Source of the DNA: Sphingomonas sp. Ant H11
GTDB lineage: Bacteria; Pseudomonadota; Alphaproteobacteria; Sphingomonadales; Sphingomonadaceae
Reading direction: 5' to 3'
Length of the DNA: 64,000 bases
Assembly: GCF_000797515.1 (NCBI RefSeq)
Contig: NZ_JSBN01000010.1
Coordinates: 1-64,000, forward strand
The notes beneath the pieces were generated by a model. It did not search any database. It was not told where the DNA came from and saw only the letters and a program-made list of their open reading frames with translations. Within the stretch, counting starts at the first letter, position 1, and every line of letters begins with the position of its first letter. Shown piece by piece: positions 25,803-36,611 of this stretch. The translations under genes and the position numbers were made by a program.

Positions 25803-27932
25803 ATGAGCATGACCAATATCGGAACCAGGATTGCACGGCTGCAGGTGCTCGGTGCCGCGCTGTTTTTGCGGTGGCGGCGCTGGTCGTTGGCGGGATGCAC
25901 CAGACCAGCGTGGCGATGGAGCAGAACCTCGAGGACATCCGCCGTGTTTCAGCGGTGATGGAAGTCGCTGATCTGATTTCCGAAAATCGCGTGGCGCAGG
26001 CTTCGTTGCTGCTTGAGGACGGGCAGGCTGCGCGCGCGCTGTTGGCGAAGCGCACCGGCGCGCTAACCGTCGAGCTGGCGCGCTTATGCGCCCTGACGCC
26101 GCCCGGTCCACTCAGGCCGATGGTCGATGCCATGGAGAAGGATTGGGACTCATATCAAAAGGCGCAGCAGCGAATGATCGCTATGGACGGGGATGGGCAT
26201 GCCGCTGACGCGCTTGCCCTTTTCCGCGGGGAGCTACAGAAGAAATACCTCGATTTTGACCGGCAGGCGGATTTTTTGGCCGGCCAGTTTCGTGCCAATG
26301 CCGATCGATCCGGGCAAATGGCGACCGGGGTGGCGCACTTCGTCGCGGTGTTTGTACTGTCGTTTTCGGCCGTTGGTTTCCTGGCCCGCTTCCTGGTTCA
26401 AATCTTTATTCACCGCCGGGTGGTGCGACCGTTGGTCGACATTACCAAGTCGCTGACGGCACTGGCGTCGGGCAAAACCGACGTCGTGCTGGTTGGCGGC
26501 GAGCGGCGTGACGAGATCGGCGCGATGGTGCGGGCGCTGGATGTGTTCCGCGCCCAGGCTCGGCTGATCGAGGCGGAGCATGAGCGGACCCTGGAGGCCC
26601 AAGCCCGCGCCGAGCGATTGGCGCGGCACGACTCGTTGACCGGTCTGCCCAATCGGCGCTTCTTTACGGAAGTTCTTGGGCGCATCACTGCGAACGCAGA
26701 GCATCCCGCAGCCGTAATGATGATCGATCTGGACCGCTTCAAACCAGTGAACGATATCTATGGGCATGATGCCGGCGACCTCGTGCTGAGCGAGCTCGCG
26801 CAACGTTTCATTGCCCACCGCGATGAACTGGGAACGGTCGCCCGGCTTGGCGGAGACGAATTTGCGGTAGTGTTCCCCTCTTCGAACGATCGCAGCCATG
26901 CCGCGCGCGTTGCCCAATTGCTCAGCGTCATCATTTCCCGCCCGATTCAACTGGAAGATGCCGTGGTCGAGGTGGGCGCGGCGATCGGCATCGCGCTCTT
27001 TCCGCACGATGGGACAAGCCCGGCCGCGCTGCTGCGAGCTGCCGATCTGGCAATGTATCAAGCCAAGACCGGTGGCCAAGGACGCTATCGTTTTTTTCGA
27101 TCCGTCGATCGAAGACAATGTCCAGGCACGGGCCGCGATGCACATCGACGTCCGGCGTGCGGTTGTCGCCGGAGAAATTGTCCCTTACTATCAGCCTCTT
27201 GTGGCTATAGATGGAGGCGGGCTGGTTGGTTTCGAGGTGTTGGCGCGTTGGATCCATCCCGATTGTGGAGTGGTTATGCCCGATGCGTTCATTCCGGTGG
27301 CGGATGAAATCGGCGTGCTGACCGACCTTACCTATCGTTTGTTGGAACGGGTTTGCCGGGAAATTCGGGAATGGCCCGACACGCTGACCTTTTCCATTAA
27401 CTTGGCGCCGAGTCAGTTGCGCGATCCGCAGATTGCGTCGCGACTGATTGCCATCCTGGATCGCTACGGCATCGCACCGCAGCGGATCGAAGTGGAAATC
27501 ACCGAAAATGCCCTTATCACGGACTTTGGTGCGACCAAGAAGGTATTGAGCCGCCTCCAGAAGCACGGCATCCGCATCGCGCTTGACGATTTCGGGACCG
27601 GTTATGCCAGTTTGAACCATCTGCGCGAATTCAAGTTGGACAAGATCAAGATCGATCGGTCCTTCCTGCGCGGGCTCGACCGAGGCAGCAAAAACGAGGG
27701 AATCGTGCGCGCCATGATTACGCTCGGGAAAAGCCTTGATCTGGCGATCACCGCCGAGGGCATTGAGGAGATGAGCCAGTGGGCGCATCTGTCGGAATGG
27801 GGATGCGATTTTGGCCAAGGCTATCTGTTTGGGAAGGGCATGCCGGCCGGAAAGGCGAAGGCCCTGATCTCCACCGGCGCGCGCGGGCTGAAAGGTGCTC
27901 CACGGTCCCCGCTTCGCGTGGCCCAGTTATAG
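25803..27932 (+). CDS. Membrane diguanylate cyclase/phosphodiesterase, GGDEF-EAL (two frameshifts)
   Basis: This protein of about 709 residues makes and/or degrades c-di-GMP. It has a first membrane helix, a periplasmic helical sensor region (EQNLEDIRRVSAVMEVADLISENR), a second helix, a HAMP domain (RRVVRPLVDITKSLTALASG), a GGDEF domain with an intact RLGGDEF and an EAL domain with FEVLARW (EVL in place of EAL), EITEN, DDFGTGY and KIDRSFL. Frame changes occur at a T5 run (25863-25867, needs one more T) and a T7 run (27091-27097, needs one fewer). The start is uncertain: ATG 25803 or 25809, and the frame stays open upstream. Which activity dominates cannot be told from sequence. Confidence 0.88.
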
Positions 27933-27959
27933 CCCTGAACGCCGTCGCCGACCGCAGAT

Positions 27960-28613
27960 TCAGTCTTCGAAGATTGTGCGCAGGCGTTGCAGCAGGTCCC
28001 GCGCGCGCAAGGATTGAGCGCTGGCATCCTTTACGAACCCGGTGATCGTCTCGGGCGAAGAACCCGCCATCAGCGCGATTTGGGCAGCGGCTAGAAAATT
28101 GGTCATCGCGGTCATCGGTTGGTTCAGTTCATGCACCAGAAGCGCGACGGTGTCGTCCGATCCAATCGCGTTCGCATCACGCTCGCTCGCCTGCGCGGCA
28201 TGTGCGCCGTTGCCAAGCCAATCCGAAAGGGTTTGCAAAGAGCAGGCAAACACCCGTTGCCCTTCAATGACCACCTTACTCACCAGCGCGGCGACCGGAA
28301 TTTCATAACCGTCGCGGTGGCGCGCCATGAAGACCCGACTTTGCGCGACTCGTTCGCCGTCCAGGCTTCCCGCATACTCCGCGATGGTCCTATCGTGGAT
28401 ATGATGATATAGTTGGGGTATCAATTCGTTGATGTTCTGGCCCGGCGCGGTCTTGCCGTCAAAGCCGAACAAAATCTCGGCATGATGATTGGACGATCGC
28501 AGGATTCCGCAATCGTCGATCACCATCATCGGAAAAGGGACAATGGCCAGGATGGATCGCGCGATCGCATGATCGCCACCCATGGGCTTATCCGATTCTC
28601 GTGCGCCGTTCAT
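27960..28613 (-). CDS. PAS/HisKA protein lacking an ATPase domain
   Basis: This 217-residue protein has an N-terminal PAS domain (LAIVPFPMMVIDDCGILRSSNHHAEILFG) and then a FixL-type HisKA box (LLVHELNQPMTAMTNFLAAAQIAL, His in HE). It ends just after the dimerisation helices (LLQRLRTIFED). No HATPase domain follows in any frame in the remaining 28 bp before the next gene, so this is not simply a nearby frameshift. It could be phosphorylated by another kinase or act as a dimerising partner. It lies downstream of the FixJ-like gene, 140 bp away. GTG at 28616 is an alternative start. Confidence 0.75.
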   Translation of the reverse strand: MNGARESDKPMGGDHAIARSILAIVPFPMMVIDDCGILRSSNHHAEILFGFDGKTAPGQNINELIPQLYHHIHDRTIAEYAGSLDGERVAQSRVFMARHRDGYEIPVAALVSKVVIEGQRVFACSLQTLSDWLGNGAHAAQASERDANAIGSDDTVALLVHELNQPMTAMTNFLAAAQIALMAGSSPETITGFVKDASAQSLRARDLLQRLRTIFED

Positions 28614-28756
28614 CACCGGTCGCTTATAGCTCCGCGATGCAGCGCACCATACATCATATTGGAGCGTGTGTCTGGAACAGATGACACCGCACCGATAGGC
28701 GCGATTTTGCGACCCTTGAGCCGAGGCCCCCGCAATTCAAACAATGCGCGGGCGGG

Positions 28757-29368
28757 TCAATCCACGAGCCCGGCTGCAAAAGCGATGCGCAGCGCGTCGG
28801 GTAGGGACCGGACGTGGAGCTTGGTCATCAAGTTGGCGCGATAGACCTTGACCGTGCGCGGGCTGATGTCGAGTTCGTGCGCGATGACCTTGTTGACCTT
28901 CCCCGCGATCAAACCCATCAAAACATCGACTTCGCGCGGGGCCAGGCGCGCGATCGATTGCTGTGCGGCAAGGACGCGTGCCGCGTCCGCTTCGACCTTT
29001 TGCAAGCGATCATAAGCACGCTCGATGGTGGTGATCAGCGAACCGTGATCATACGGTTTTTCCAGAAAATCGATTGCGCCGGCTTTCATCGCCTCAACGG
29101 CCATGCTGATATTGCCATGCCCAGTGATAATGACGCAAATCAGGGGCAAATCGCGCGCGCTAATGGCGGTCAGTACGTCGATCCCGGACGCGCCGGTCAT
29201 ATGCACATCGAGCAGCACGACTCCGGGTTCGAGGGTTTGTGCCGCCGCCAGAAATTCGTCGCCCGAACTGAAGGTGCTGATGATGAATTCAGAGCGCATG
29301 TTGAGCAAGGATTGCAGCGATTTACGCACCGGTTCGTCGTCATCGACGATATAAATCTGTTTTAACAT
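28757..29368 (-). CDS. FixJ/NarL-type two-component response regulator
   Basis: This 203-residue regulator has a receiver domain (IYIVDDDEPVRKSLQSLL, phospho-Asp in VVLLDVHMTGASG, Thr in IITGHG, Lys in FLEKPYD) and a LuxR-type helix-turn-helix (LAPREVDVLMGLIAGKVNKVIAHELDISPRTVKVYR). The spacing and DNA-binding helix match FixJ. Its likely kinase is either the PAS/HisKA protein just downstream, which lacks an ATPase, or the GAF kinase at 5042-6343. Targets are unknown. Confidence 0.88.
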   Translation of the reverse strand: MLKQIYIVDDDEPVRKSLQSLLNMRSEFIISTFSSGDEFLAAAQTLEPGVVLLDVHMTGASGIDVLTAISARDLPLICVIITGHGNISMAVEAMKAGAIDFLEKPYDHGSLITTIERAYDRLQKVEADAARVLAAQQSIARLAPREVDVLMGLIAGKVNKVIAHELDISPRTVKVYRANLMTKLHVRSLPDALRIAFAAGLVD

Positions 29369-30136
29369 GGCTACCCCGCTGGCCGTGGCGAAACTGTTTC
29401 CTGAAGCCCTTTATCCCCACGTGGGAACGGCGGCGCGCGGATCACGCCTTGTGCCGGGCAGTCAGAAGAAACAAACTCTCCGAAATAAACGTGATTGATC
29501 GAGAGCGATCTATCTTGCGGTGCAGCAATATTGTGCAAATGCACATTGGAGATTTTGACGTCTCCCACGCCGTAAAATGTTCGATCTGAGCGTGATAAAG
29601 GTACAACAGATTCGACCCGGCGTTTACGTCGGTGAAATGCACGGACCGAGGACACTTCTCGTAAAACCACATTTCACTATTACACCTAAAAAAAACGCTT
29701 TCCATAGCAAAAATGGATGATGCCGTTGGCCAAAAATGGGATTTACTTTAAGGATAAAACTGCTCCCGCGGAGGGTGATCTCACCGTTCAAGCATAGCCA
29801 GTGGCCCCGCCGGTTAACTGGGCAGGCCGTTCCTTCCACGACCGCGTTCGTTGATTTCCGGACGCGGAGCTGCAGGACCACCGCGCCAGATTGGGAAGTT
29901 TGTCCTTGCGGCTTGGGAGGCATGATCCCGTTCTGAAGGGTGGGTTTGGCTTGCCCGGGATGCCAAACCGAAGCGCTGGCCAGTCACTTGCCGATATGAT
30001 CGGGCACGGGCGTAGCAGGGGGTTGGGTATCGCAATGTGACTGCCCAGAAACAGCCCTTCGTTCGTCGGGCGATATACGGGTGACCTGACGCCTTGGGTG
30101 GAAAGCTGTCGTTGGCCGCGCCTCTGCCGAAGCGGG
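29369..30136. other. 768-bp AT-rich spacer without a supported gene
   Basis: About 29470-29760 is visibly AT-richer than the rest of the window. Several short frames exist on both strands, none with a clear family pattern. The best candidate is a 47-codon frame at 29577-29720 (plus, MFDLSVIKVQQIRPGVYVGE...) that ends shortly after an A8 run; one A fewer would extend it to about 29753. It has no good ribosome site. I see no terminal repeats or transposase remnants. Confidence 0.4.
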
Positions 30137-30508
30137 TCACCAGTGGGGTTTTTCGCCTGCCGCCAGTTCATAGCCATGGTTGTAAGCATCGGTGAAGTCG
30201 GCACCTTCCATCTTCGCGCCAGTGAAAATTGTCGCGCAAAGTGCCGATCCCCGAAAGTCAGACCCGGAAAGATCAGCGTCGGTAAAGTCGCAAGTTTTCA
30301 CGTTCGCGTGGACGACAGCGTTCTTCAGAGAAGCGTTGCGGAACGACGCCGTTACAAAACAGTCAATAATCTCAATATCGTCAAGAATTGCGCCCACGAG
30401 AGCGTCCGATCCATCATCGCCAATATCTAAGTTGTGGAAACGCCTCTGCCCCGAGGCATATCTACACAGTAGCTCCGACTGTGTTATATCTTCGTGCACG
30501 ACTATCAT
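30137..30508 (-). CDS. Pentapeptide-repeat protein
   Basis: This protein of about 123 residues has a C-terminal half made of pentapeptide repeats, roughly A(D/N)LxX: FRNASLKNAVVHANVKTCDFTDADLSGSDFRGS and FTGAKMEGADFTDA. The family folds as a right-handed quadrilateral beta-helix. Some members mimic DNA and protect gyrase, but most have no known function. Base composition is lower in GC than the neighbours, suggesting transfer. I use the ATG at 30508 (MIVVHEDITQSELL); the frame stays open to 30571. Confidence 0.75.
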   Translation of the reverse strand: MIVVHEDITQSELLCRYASGQRRFHNLDIGDDGSDALVGAILDDIEIIDCFVTASFRNASLKNAVVHANVKTCDFTDADLSGSDFRGSALCATIFTGAKMEGADFTDAYNHGYELAAGEKPHW

Positions 30509-30700
30509 GCCCGCAGCTATATGCTGCTTTGCCCGCCCCTCCAACCCGCCTTTGCGCGCGATCCATCGCACTGCGATGTTGCGTGTAGCTAAATCGAATG
30601 TCCGCTATTGGGCGTGATCCGACGCTTGGCACTCGACCCGGCACGTTGCGCCATTGCGCAATGCTGCGCACGCCCAACGCAGCCATGCCAGTATCTCCTG

Positions 30701-33241
30701 CTACGTCTTGCGGGAAGCCGCTACTGCTGAACGAAGCGGCGCTTTCTGCGCCTGAACGGTCAGTGTTGCGGGGACCAGCGGCATGCCCAGCGCTCCGCTT
30801 TCCGCTGCCTCGATCAGAATCGCGCCGCTGCGTTTGCTCGACTGGACGATCACTTGTGCCAGTCCGTTGAACAGCGACCGCTCGCTCCCCTTGTCGCTCT
30901 CCAGGCAATTGGGATTGCCGTTGCCGACGCCGATCAGCTTGCCCGCTCCGGACACGCGGAAGCCGAGTTTCTGACTGGCGGTTGGCACCGGACGCCCGCG
31001 CGCATCGAGCGCTTCGATCTTTATCAGCGCGACGTCCTCGCCATCGGCATCGATCGTCAGCCGGTCGGCGGTCAGGCGCAGTGACCGCGCCGGGCCGGTT
31101 GTCTCGCGCCGCTGCGTCATCACGACGCGCCCCCCACGCCGCCCGCGCGCCTCGATCACGCCGGGCTGATATATGGCTTTCCACGCGACGTGCCCGAGGT
31201 GCGGTACCGTCTGGCTGCCGAGGCTGCGACCATTGACCAGCAGTTCGACCTCATCAAGGTTGGAATAGACCCAGATGGCGAGTTCATCCCCCTCGCGGCC
31301 CGTCCAGTTCCAGTGCGGGAAAAGGTGGAGCGCCGGCTCCGGACGCCACCATGCCTTGTAGTAATGGAAATAATCCTTCGGAAAGCCGCACATGTCGACG
31401 ATGCCGAATTGCGAACTGATCGACGGCCATCCATACGGGGTCGGCTCGCCGCGGTAATCGAAACCGGTCCAGGCGAAGCCGCCCGCCAGCCACTCGCGCG
31501 CGCCGTAAACGCCCCACCATTGTTCGGGCGTTTCGCCCCAGGGGACCACGCCGTCATAGCTGTTGACGGTGTTCCGCGCCGGGTCGCTGCTATATTCCCC
31601 GCGCGTCGAGATCGCGCTCGACGTCTCCGAGCCGAACACCGGTCGGGTCGGATGCTTGCGATGGAATTCGTCGGGCAGCTTGAGATTGTAGTTGAAGCCG
31701 ATGATGTCGAGCGGGTCGGACACGCCTTGCTCGTTATTGCCGTTGACCGCAGCCGATACGACCCGCGTCGGGTCCAGCGCATGGCAGCGCCGCACCATCG
31801 CTGCGGCGATGGCGCTGCCTTGCTTGGCCATGTCGCCCGATTGCAGCAGCCATTCCTCATTGCCGATCGACCAGATGATGATCGAGGGTGAATTGCGGTA
31901 GCGCTTCACCATCATTTCGAGCTCCTGCATTCCTTCGGCATTGGAGCTCATCTGGCGCGTCTCGCACATCAGCATGACGCCCATGCGGTCGCACGCCTCG
32001 ACCCATTCGGGTGTCGGCATGTTGTGCGAGGTACGCACCGCATTGCATCCCATCTCCTGCAGGACGGACAGGCGAAAGGCCTGTAATCGATCGGGCAATG
32101 CCGCGCCGACGCCGGCATGGTCGTGATGGTTGCAGGTGCCTTGGATCTTGAGCGGGCGGTCGTTGAGGAAGAAACCGCGGTCGGCCGTGAAGCGCGCGCT
32201 CCGCACGCCGAAGGTCAGCCGCTCGGCATCGCGCACCGCTGCACCGCTCAGCACTTTTACGACGGCCGAATAGAGATAGGGCTGGCCGGGTGCCCAGCGC
32301 TGCGCGATCGCGATCGTCGCGCTGGCGGTGAAAAGGGCTGAGGTGCCTGCAGCGATGTGCTGCACCGGCGTTGTCGCCGTCGCGACCGTCTGGCCGGCTG
32401 CATCGAGGATCGTCCATTCGACCGCGGTGGCGGTCGCCTGCTCGCCCTCATTCTCCACGACCGTCGCCAGTTCGAGCGCGGCACCGTCACCATTTGGCGT
32501 TGCGCGTACGACGCTGTCCCATTTGCCGAGATGGAGCGGGTCGATTTTGCGCAGCCAGACGTGCCGGTAGATCCCGGCTCCTTCATAGAACCAGCCATCG
32601 CCGAAGCTCGCGTCGACGCGCACCACGACGCAATTGCTGCCGCCATAGACGAGGAAATCGGTCAGATCGAAACGGAACGGCGCATAACCATTATCGTTGC
32701 GGCCGATGAAGCACCCGTTGACCAGGACGATCGCGTCGCGCAGCGCGCCATCGAACTCGATCCAGATGCGTCGGCCTCGATCGCTTTCGGCCACGTCGAA
32801 CAGGCGACGATACCAGCCGACGCTGGTCTCGGGATAGCGCCGACCGAGCGGTTTATAGCCGTGCGAGCGCAGCTTGCTGTCGCCCTCGCCGCCCTCGTCG
32901 TTGACGAAGGGCAATTCGACCGCCCAATCGTGCGGCAGGTCGATCATGCGCCAGCCACCGTCATCATAGGCGGCCTTGGCAATCTTGAAATCGCCGGTCT
33001 TGGCGAAGTCGGCCTGTCCCGCGCCATAGCCGAAATCCTTGGCGGGATCGCTCGCATGGCCGAATGCAAAGCGCCAGCCAAAGTCGAACAGGGACTCTTC
33101 GCGCGGCGATATCCCCGTGTTCGGGCGCTGCTTGGATGCGGTCGTGGGGACAGGCGCAGCCATGCTGGCGGTTGGCAGCAGCGCGGCTGCCGACATCACC
33201 AAACCGTCTCCTATAACTTCTCGACGAGAGCGATCATGCAT
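30701..33241 (-). CDS. Glycoside hydrolase family 2, probable beta-galactosidase (Tat signal)
   Basis: This 846-residue protein has a twin-arginine signal (SRREVIGDG then a hydrophobic stretch) and the GH2 order: sugar-binding jelly roll, immunoglobulin-like domain, TIM barrel and C-terminal beta domains. The acid/base Glu sits in WSIGNEE (about residue 461) and the nucleophile Glu in FGSETSS (about 538). The ATG at 33241 follows GGAG. It is divergent from the GH31 gene, 410 bp apart. That pairing suggests plant xyloglucan or a related galactoside as substrate, which is inference; other GH2 activities are possible. Confidence 0.87.
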   Translation of the reverse strand: MHDRSRREVIGDGLVMSAAALLPTASMAAPVPTTASKQRPNTGISPREESLFDFGWRFAFGHASDPAKDFGYGAGQADFAKTGDFKIAKAAYDDGGWRMIDLPHDWAVELPFVNDEGGEGDSKLRSHGYKPLGRRYPETSVGWYRRLFDVAESDRGRRIWIEFDGALRDAIVLVNGCFIGRNDNGYAPFRFDLTDFLVYGGSNCVVVRVDASFGDGWFYEGAGIYRHVWLRKIDPLHLGKWDSVVRATPNGDGAALELATVVENEGEQATATAVEWTILDAAGQTVATATTPVQHIAAGTSALFTASATIAIAQRWAPGQPYLYSAVVKVLSGAAVRDAERLTFGVRSARFTADRGFFLNDRPLKIQGTCNHHDHAGVGAALPDRLQAFRLSVLQEMGCNAVRTSHNMPTPEWVEACDRMGVMLMCETRQMSSNAEGMQELEMMVKRYRNSPSIIIWSIGNEEWLLQSGDMAKQGSAIAAAMVRRCHALDPTRVVSAAVNGNNEQGVSDPLDIIGFNYNLKLPDEFHRKHPTRPVFGSETSSAISTRGEYSSDPARNTVNSYDGVVPWGETPEQWWGVYGAREWLAGGFAWTGFDYRGEPTPYGWPSISSQFGIVDMCGFPKDYFHYYKAWWRPEPALHLFPHWNWTGREGDELAIWVYSNLDEVELLVNGRSLGSQTVPHLGHVAWKAIYQPGVIEARGRRGGRVVMTQRRETTGPARSLRLTADRLTIDADGEDVALIKIEALDARGRPVPTASQKLGFRVSGAGKLIGVGNGNPNCLESDKGSERSLFNGLAQVIVQSSKRSGAILIEAAESGALGMPLVPATLTVQAQKAPLRSAVAASRKT

Positions 33242-33651
33242 CAGAATTTCTCCGCGCCCGTAGCTTTGCGTCCATTGCGAAGGTCGCGCCGTTAAAGCGT
33301 CCCACGTCGCGCCAGATGAGAAAGCGTAGGGCAACCAGGCGAGAACCGCCAGATCTGTCGCCTCGTAAAGGCAGGCAAACGTGTCGGTGCGCGAAGCCGC
33401 AGCAGTGGAATGATGTGCTTTTCTTGTAGGAGTATTGACTCTGGATGCGTAGGCTGCCCTCAACACCAAATGCCGGGCGAGCGGCGGGGGGAGGGATGAT
33501 GCGGACACTGTCGAGCGTGGTGGGCTGTGCGGCACTGCTCCCCTGCCATGCTGCTCCGACGGCGGTTCCACGCGTTGCGCCAGCAAAAACGCAGGGCGCG
33601 GTCGTGAGGGTTATACCCCGAGCTATGGTACTTCCGGGAGATAGATCTGCC
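33242..33651. other. Divergent promoter region between GH2 and GH31 genes
   Basis: This 410-bp region must hold promoters for both genes. A frame starting near 33500 with a GGGAGGG ribosome site encodes a signal-peptide-like stretch (MRTLSSVVGCAALLPCHA) and runs in frame into the GH31 signal peptide. It may be a chance frame or an old gene remnant. I see no clear operator. Confidence 0.4.
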
Positions 33652-36611
33652 ATGCGATCATTACACCGACTATTCGCGACCGTACTACTGCCGATGTCCG
33701 TGCCGATCCCTGCCGCCGTTCTGGCGGCAAGCCCGGCGCTCGCGCAGTCGGTGGCGGCACCGACTGGCCTCGACCCGCTCGGGCAGATGCAGTTGGCGGC
33801 ACCGGCATCGGACGCGGCGTTCCACTATCGGCGGCTGCGCGGCGGCGTGCAGTTCATGCTGGGCGCGTCACCAAATCGGTGATTTTCTACGCACCGGGCG
33901 TGGTGCGGGTGAACGCCAATCTCGGCCAATCCTATTGGACGCAGCGCAGCCTCGTCGTGATCCGCGAGCCCGGCGCGGTGCCGTTCACGCTGCGCGAAAG
34001 CGCTGACACGCTGGAGCTCGTCGGGCAAAAGCTGCGCGTTGCGATCGACACGCACACCGGCGCGGTGCGCTATTATGACCCTTCGGGTCGCTTGCTGACG
34101 CGGGAGAAGGACGACGCGCCGCAATCGATCGACAAGCGGATCATTTCCAACGCCCCGACCTATGAGGTGGAAAATCGTTTCACGCTCAAGCCCGATGAAG
34201 GCATTTACGGCTTCGGCTTCACCAGTGACGACGAGATCAACCGGCGCGGCAAGGATCTGCTCCTCGTCCAGACCAATGTCGGCATCATCATCCCGGTGAT
34301 GGTCTCGACCGAGCGGTACGGCGTGCTGTGGGACACCTATTCGCAGATGCGCTTCAAGGATGATGCCGATGGCGCGCGGTTATGGGCGGAAAGCGCGCCG
34401 GGCGGCGTCGATTATTACTTCATGGCCGGCGACACGATGGACGGGGTCGTCGGTGCCTATCGCTGGTTGACCGGCGATGCGCCGATGTTCCCCAAACAGG
34501 CGTTCGGGCTGTTCATGAGCAAGGAGCGCTACCCGACGCAAGAGCGCATCGTCGATGTCGCGCGGGCGTTCCGCAAGGAAGGCTTTCCACTCGATTACAT
34601 CGTGCAGGACTGGCAATATTGGGGCAGCGACAAGGACGGAAGCTGGTCGGGCATGATCTGGGACCCGAAGCGCTATCCCGACCCGGTGGCGATGAGCCGG
34701 GAAATTCATGATCTGCACATGAAATTGATGGTGTCGATCTGGCCATCGGTCGGCGACGACACCGCGCTCGCGCACGATCTCGATCGGTATGATCTGCGGT
34801 TTGCACCGGAACACTGGATCTCGAAGCACGCGCGCGTCTACGACGCGTACAGCCCGAGGGGCCGCCAGATCTATTTCAAATACGTCAAGTCAGGCCTGCT
34901 CGACAAAGGCGTCGATGCGCTGTGGATGGACGGCACCGAGGTCGAGGTCAGCTCGGCGATGTGGAATCCGGTCGACAATGTCCGCGACACCAAGGCGCTC
35001 GGCCGCAATGCGATGGGCGATTTTACGCGCTATCTGAACCCCTATTCGCTGCTGACCACGCAAGGCACCTATGACGGCGAGCGCGCGACCGGCGACAAGC
35101 GCGTCTTCACGCTGACGCGTTCGGCCTGGGCGGGGGCACAACGCACGGCGGCGGCATCCTGGTCGGGCGACATCTATGCCAATTGGAAGACGTTCGCACA
35201 GCAGGTGTCGGGCGGTCTCAACGTCACGATCACCGGCAATCCGTATTGGACGCAGGACACTGGCGGGTTCTTCGTCAGCGATTTTCCCGGTGGCGAGAAG
35301 AACCCGGCATGGCGCGAACTGTTCGCGCGCTGGTTCCAATATGCGACCTTCAACCCGATCATGCGCGTGCACGGCACCAACGTCGAACGCGAGCCATATA
35401 TCTTCAAGACGCTCGATCCGGCGGTGTACAAGACCCTGCTCGACAGCGTGCATCTGCGCTATCAATTGCTGCCCTATATCTACAGCCTGAGCGCACAGGT
35501 GACGTCCGCTGGCTATACGCTGATGCGCGCGCTGCCGATGGACTTTCCGGACGATGCCGCGACGCGCAACATCAATGACAGCTTCATGTTCGGATCGGCG
35601 TTTCTCGTCCATCCGGTGACGCGGGCGATGTACAATATCCTGCCCTCGGAAGCGGGCACCGTGCCGACCGAGTGCTTGCGCACTGCCGACGGGAAAGCCG
35701 GGTTGAGTGTGCAATATTTCGTCGGCGAGGATTTCGAAAAGGCGGGCGGCGTGGTGTCCGATGCGAAGATCGACCACACCTGGCCCGATCCGCCGCTTGC
35801 CGAACTGCCGCCGGGCCTGACCTCGCTTAGCCACTTCTCCGCACGCTGGCAGGGCGAGTTGATCGCGCCTGAAGATGGCGAGTATGAGATCGGGGTGACC
35901 GGCAACGATGGTATGCGGCTATTCCTTGGCGGCAAGCTGGCGATCGACGACTGGAAGCGCAGTGCCACGCGCTCGCGCGTGGTGCGCTACACGCTCAAGC
36001 AAGGCGAACGGCTGCCGGTGCGGCTTGAATTCTTCCACCCCGAGGGCGGGCGCGTCTTCCGTTTTATCTGGCGCACCCCGAGCGAGCTGAAGCGGGATGC
36101 CGCGATCCTGAGTGCGCCGCGCGACCTGACCATGCGGACCTACCTGCCGCGCGGGAACGACTGGTATGATTTCTGGACCAACCAGCGCTACCCCGGCGGC
36201 GTGACCGCTGCCCGCGAAGCGCCGCTCGACGTAATTCCCCTCTATGTCCGCGCCGGGGCGATCGTCCCGATGGGGCCCGTGCTGCAATATGCGACCGAGC
36301 GGCCCGATGCCCCTTATGAGATCCGCGTCTATCCGGGAGCGGACGGTCGCTTCACGCTCTATGAAGACGACAACGAGACCTATGCCTATGAGAAAGGGCA
36401 GTCGGCGCAATATGATCTGGTGTGGGACGACGCCAAGCGGACGCTGATGATCGGCGCGCGGCGCGGGGCCTTCCCCGGCATGGTGCGGCAACGGACGTTA
36501 AAGGTCATCGTCGTCGACCGCGGGGGTGACGAAAGGGCTGGGCAAGAGGATACGCGAACCCTCCGGTATGACGGAGGTGCGGTCAGTCTCCATTTCGATC
36601 GCACGGGTTGA
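33652..36611 (+). CDS. Glycoside hydrolase family 31 with PA14 insert, probable alpha-xylosidase (frameshifted)
   Basis: This secreted enzyme is about 986 residues long. It has a signal peptide (about residues 1-30, ending ASPALAQ), an N-terminal beta-sandwich and a TIM barrel with the nucleophile Asp in LWMDGTE and acid/base Asp in SWSGD. A PA14 module (LSVQYFVGEDFEKAG to GMRLFLGGKLAIDDWK) is inserted after the barrel, before the C-terminal domain. PA14-bearing GH31 enzymes are often xyloglucan alpha-xylosidases. The frame breaks near 33866-33872; one added base restores GRVTKSVIFYAPGVVRV. It is followed by a TonB receptor on the same strand. Confidence 0.87.

Noticed and set aside
29736..30204. 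Overlapping frames on both strands downstream of the FixJ-like gene
   Set aside because: They show no family pattern, no ribosome site and no terminal repeats that would indicate an insertion sequence.
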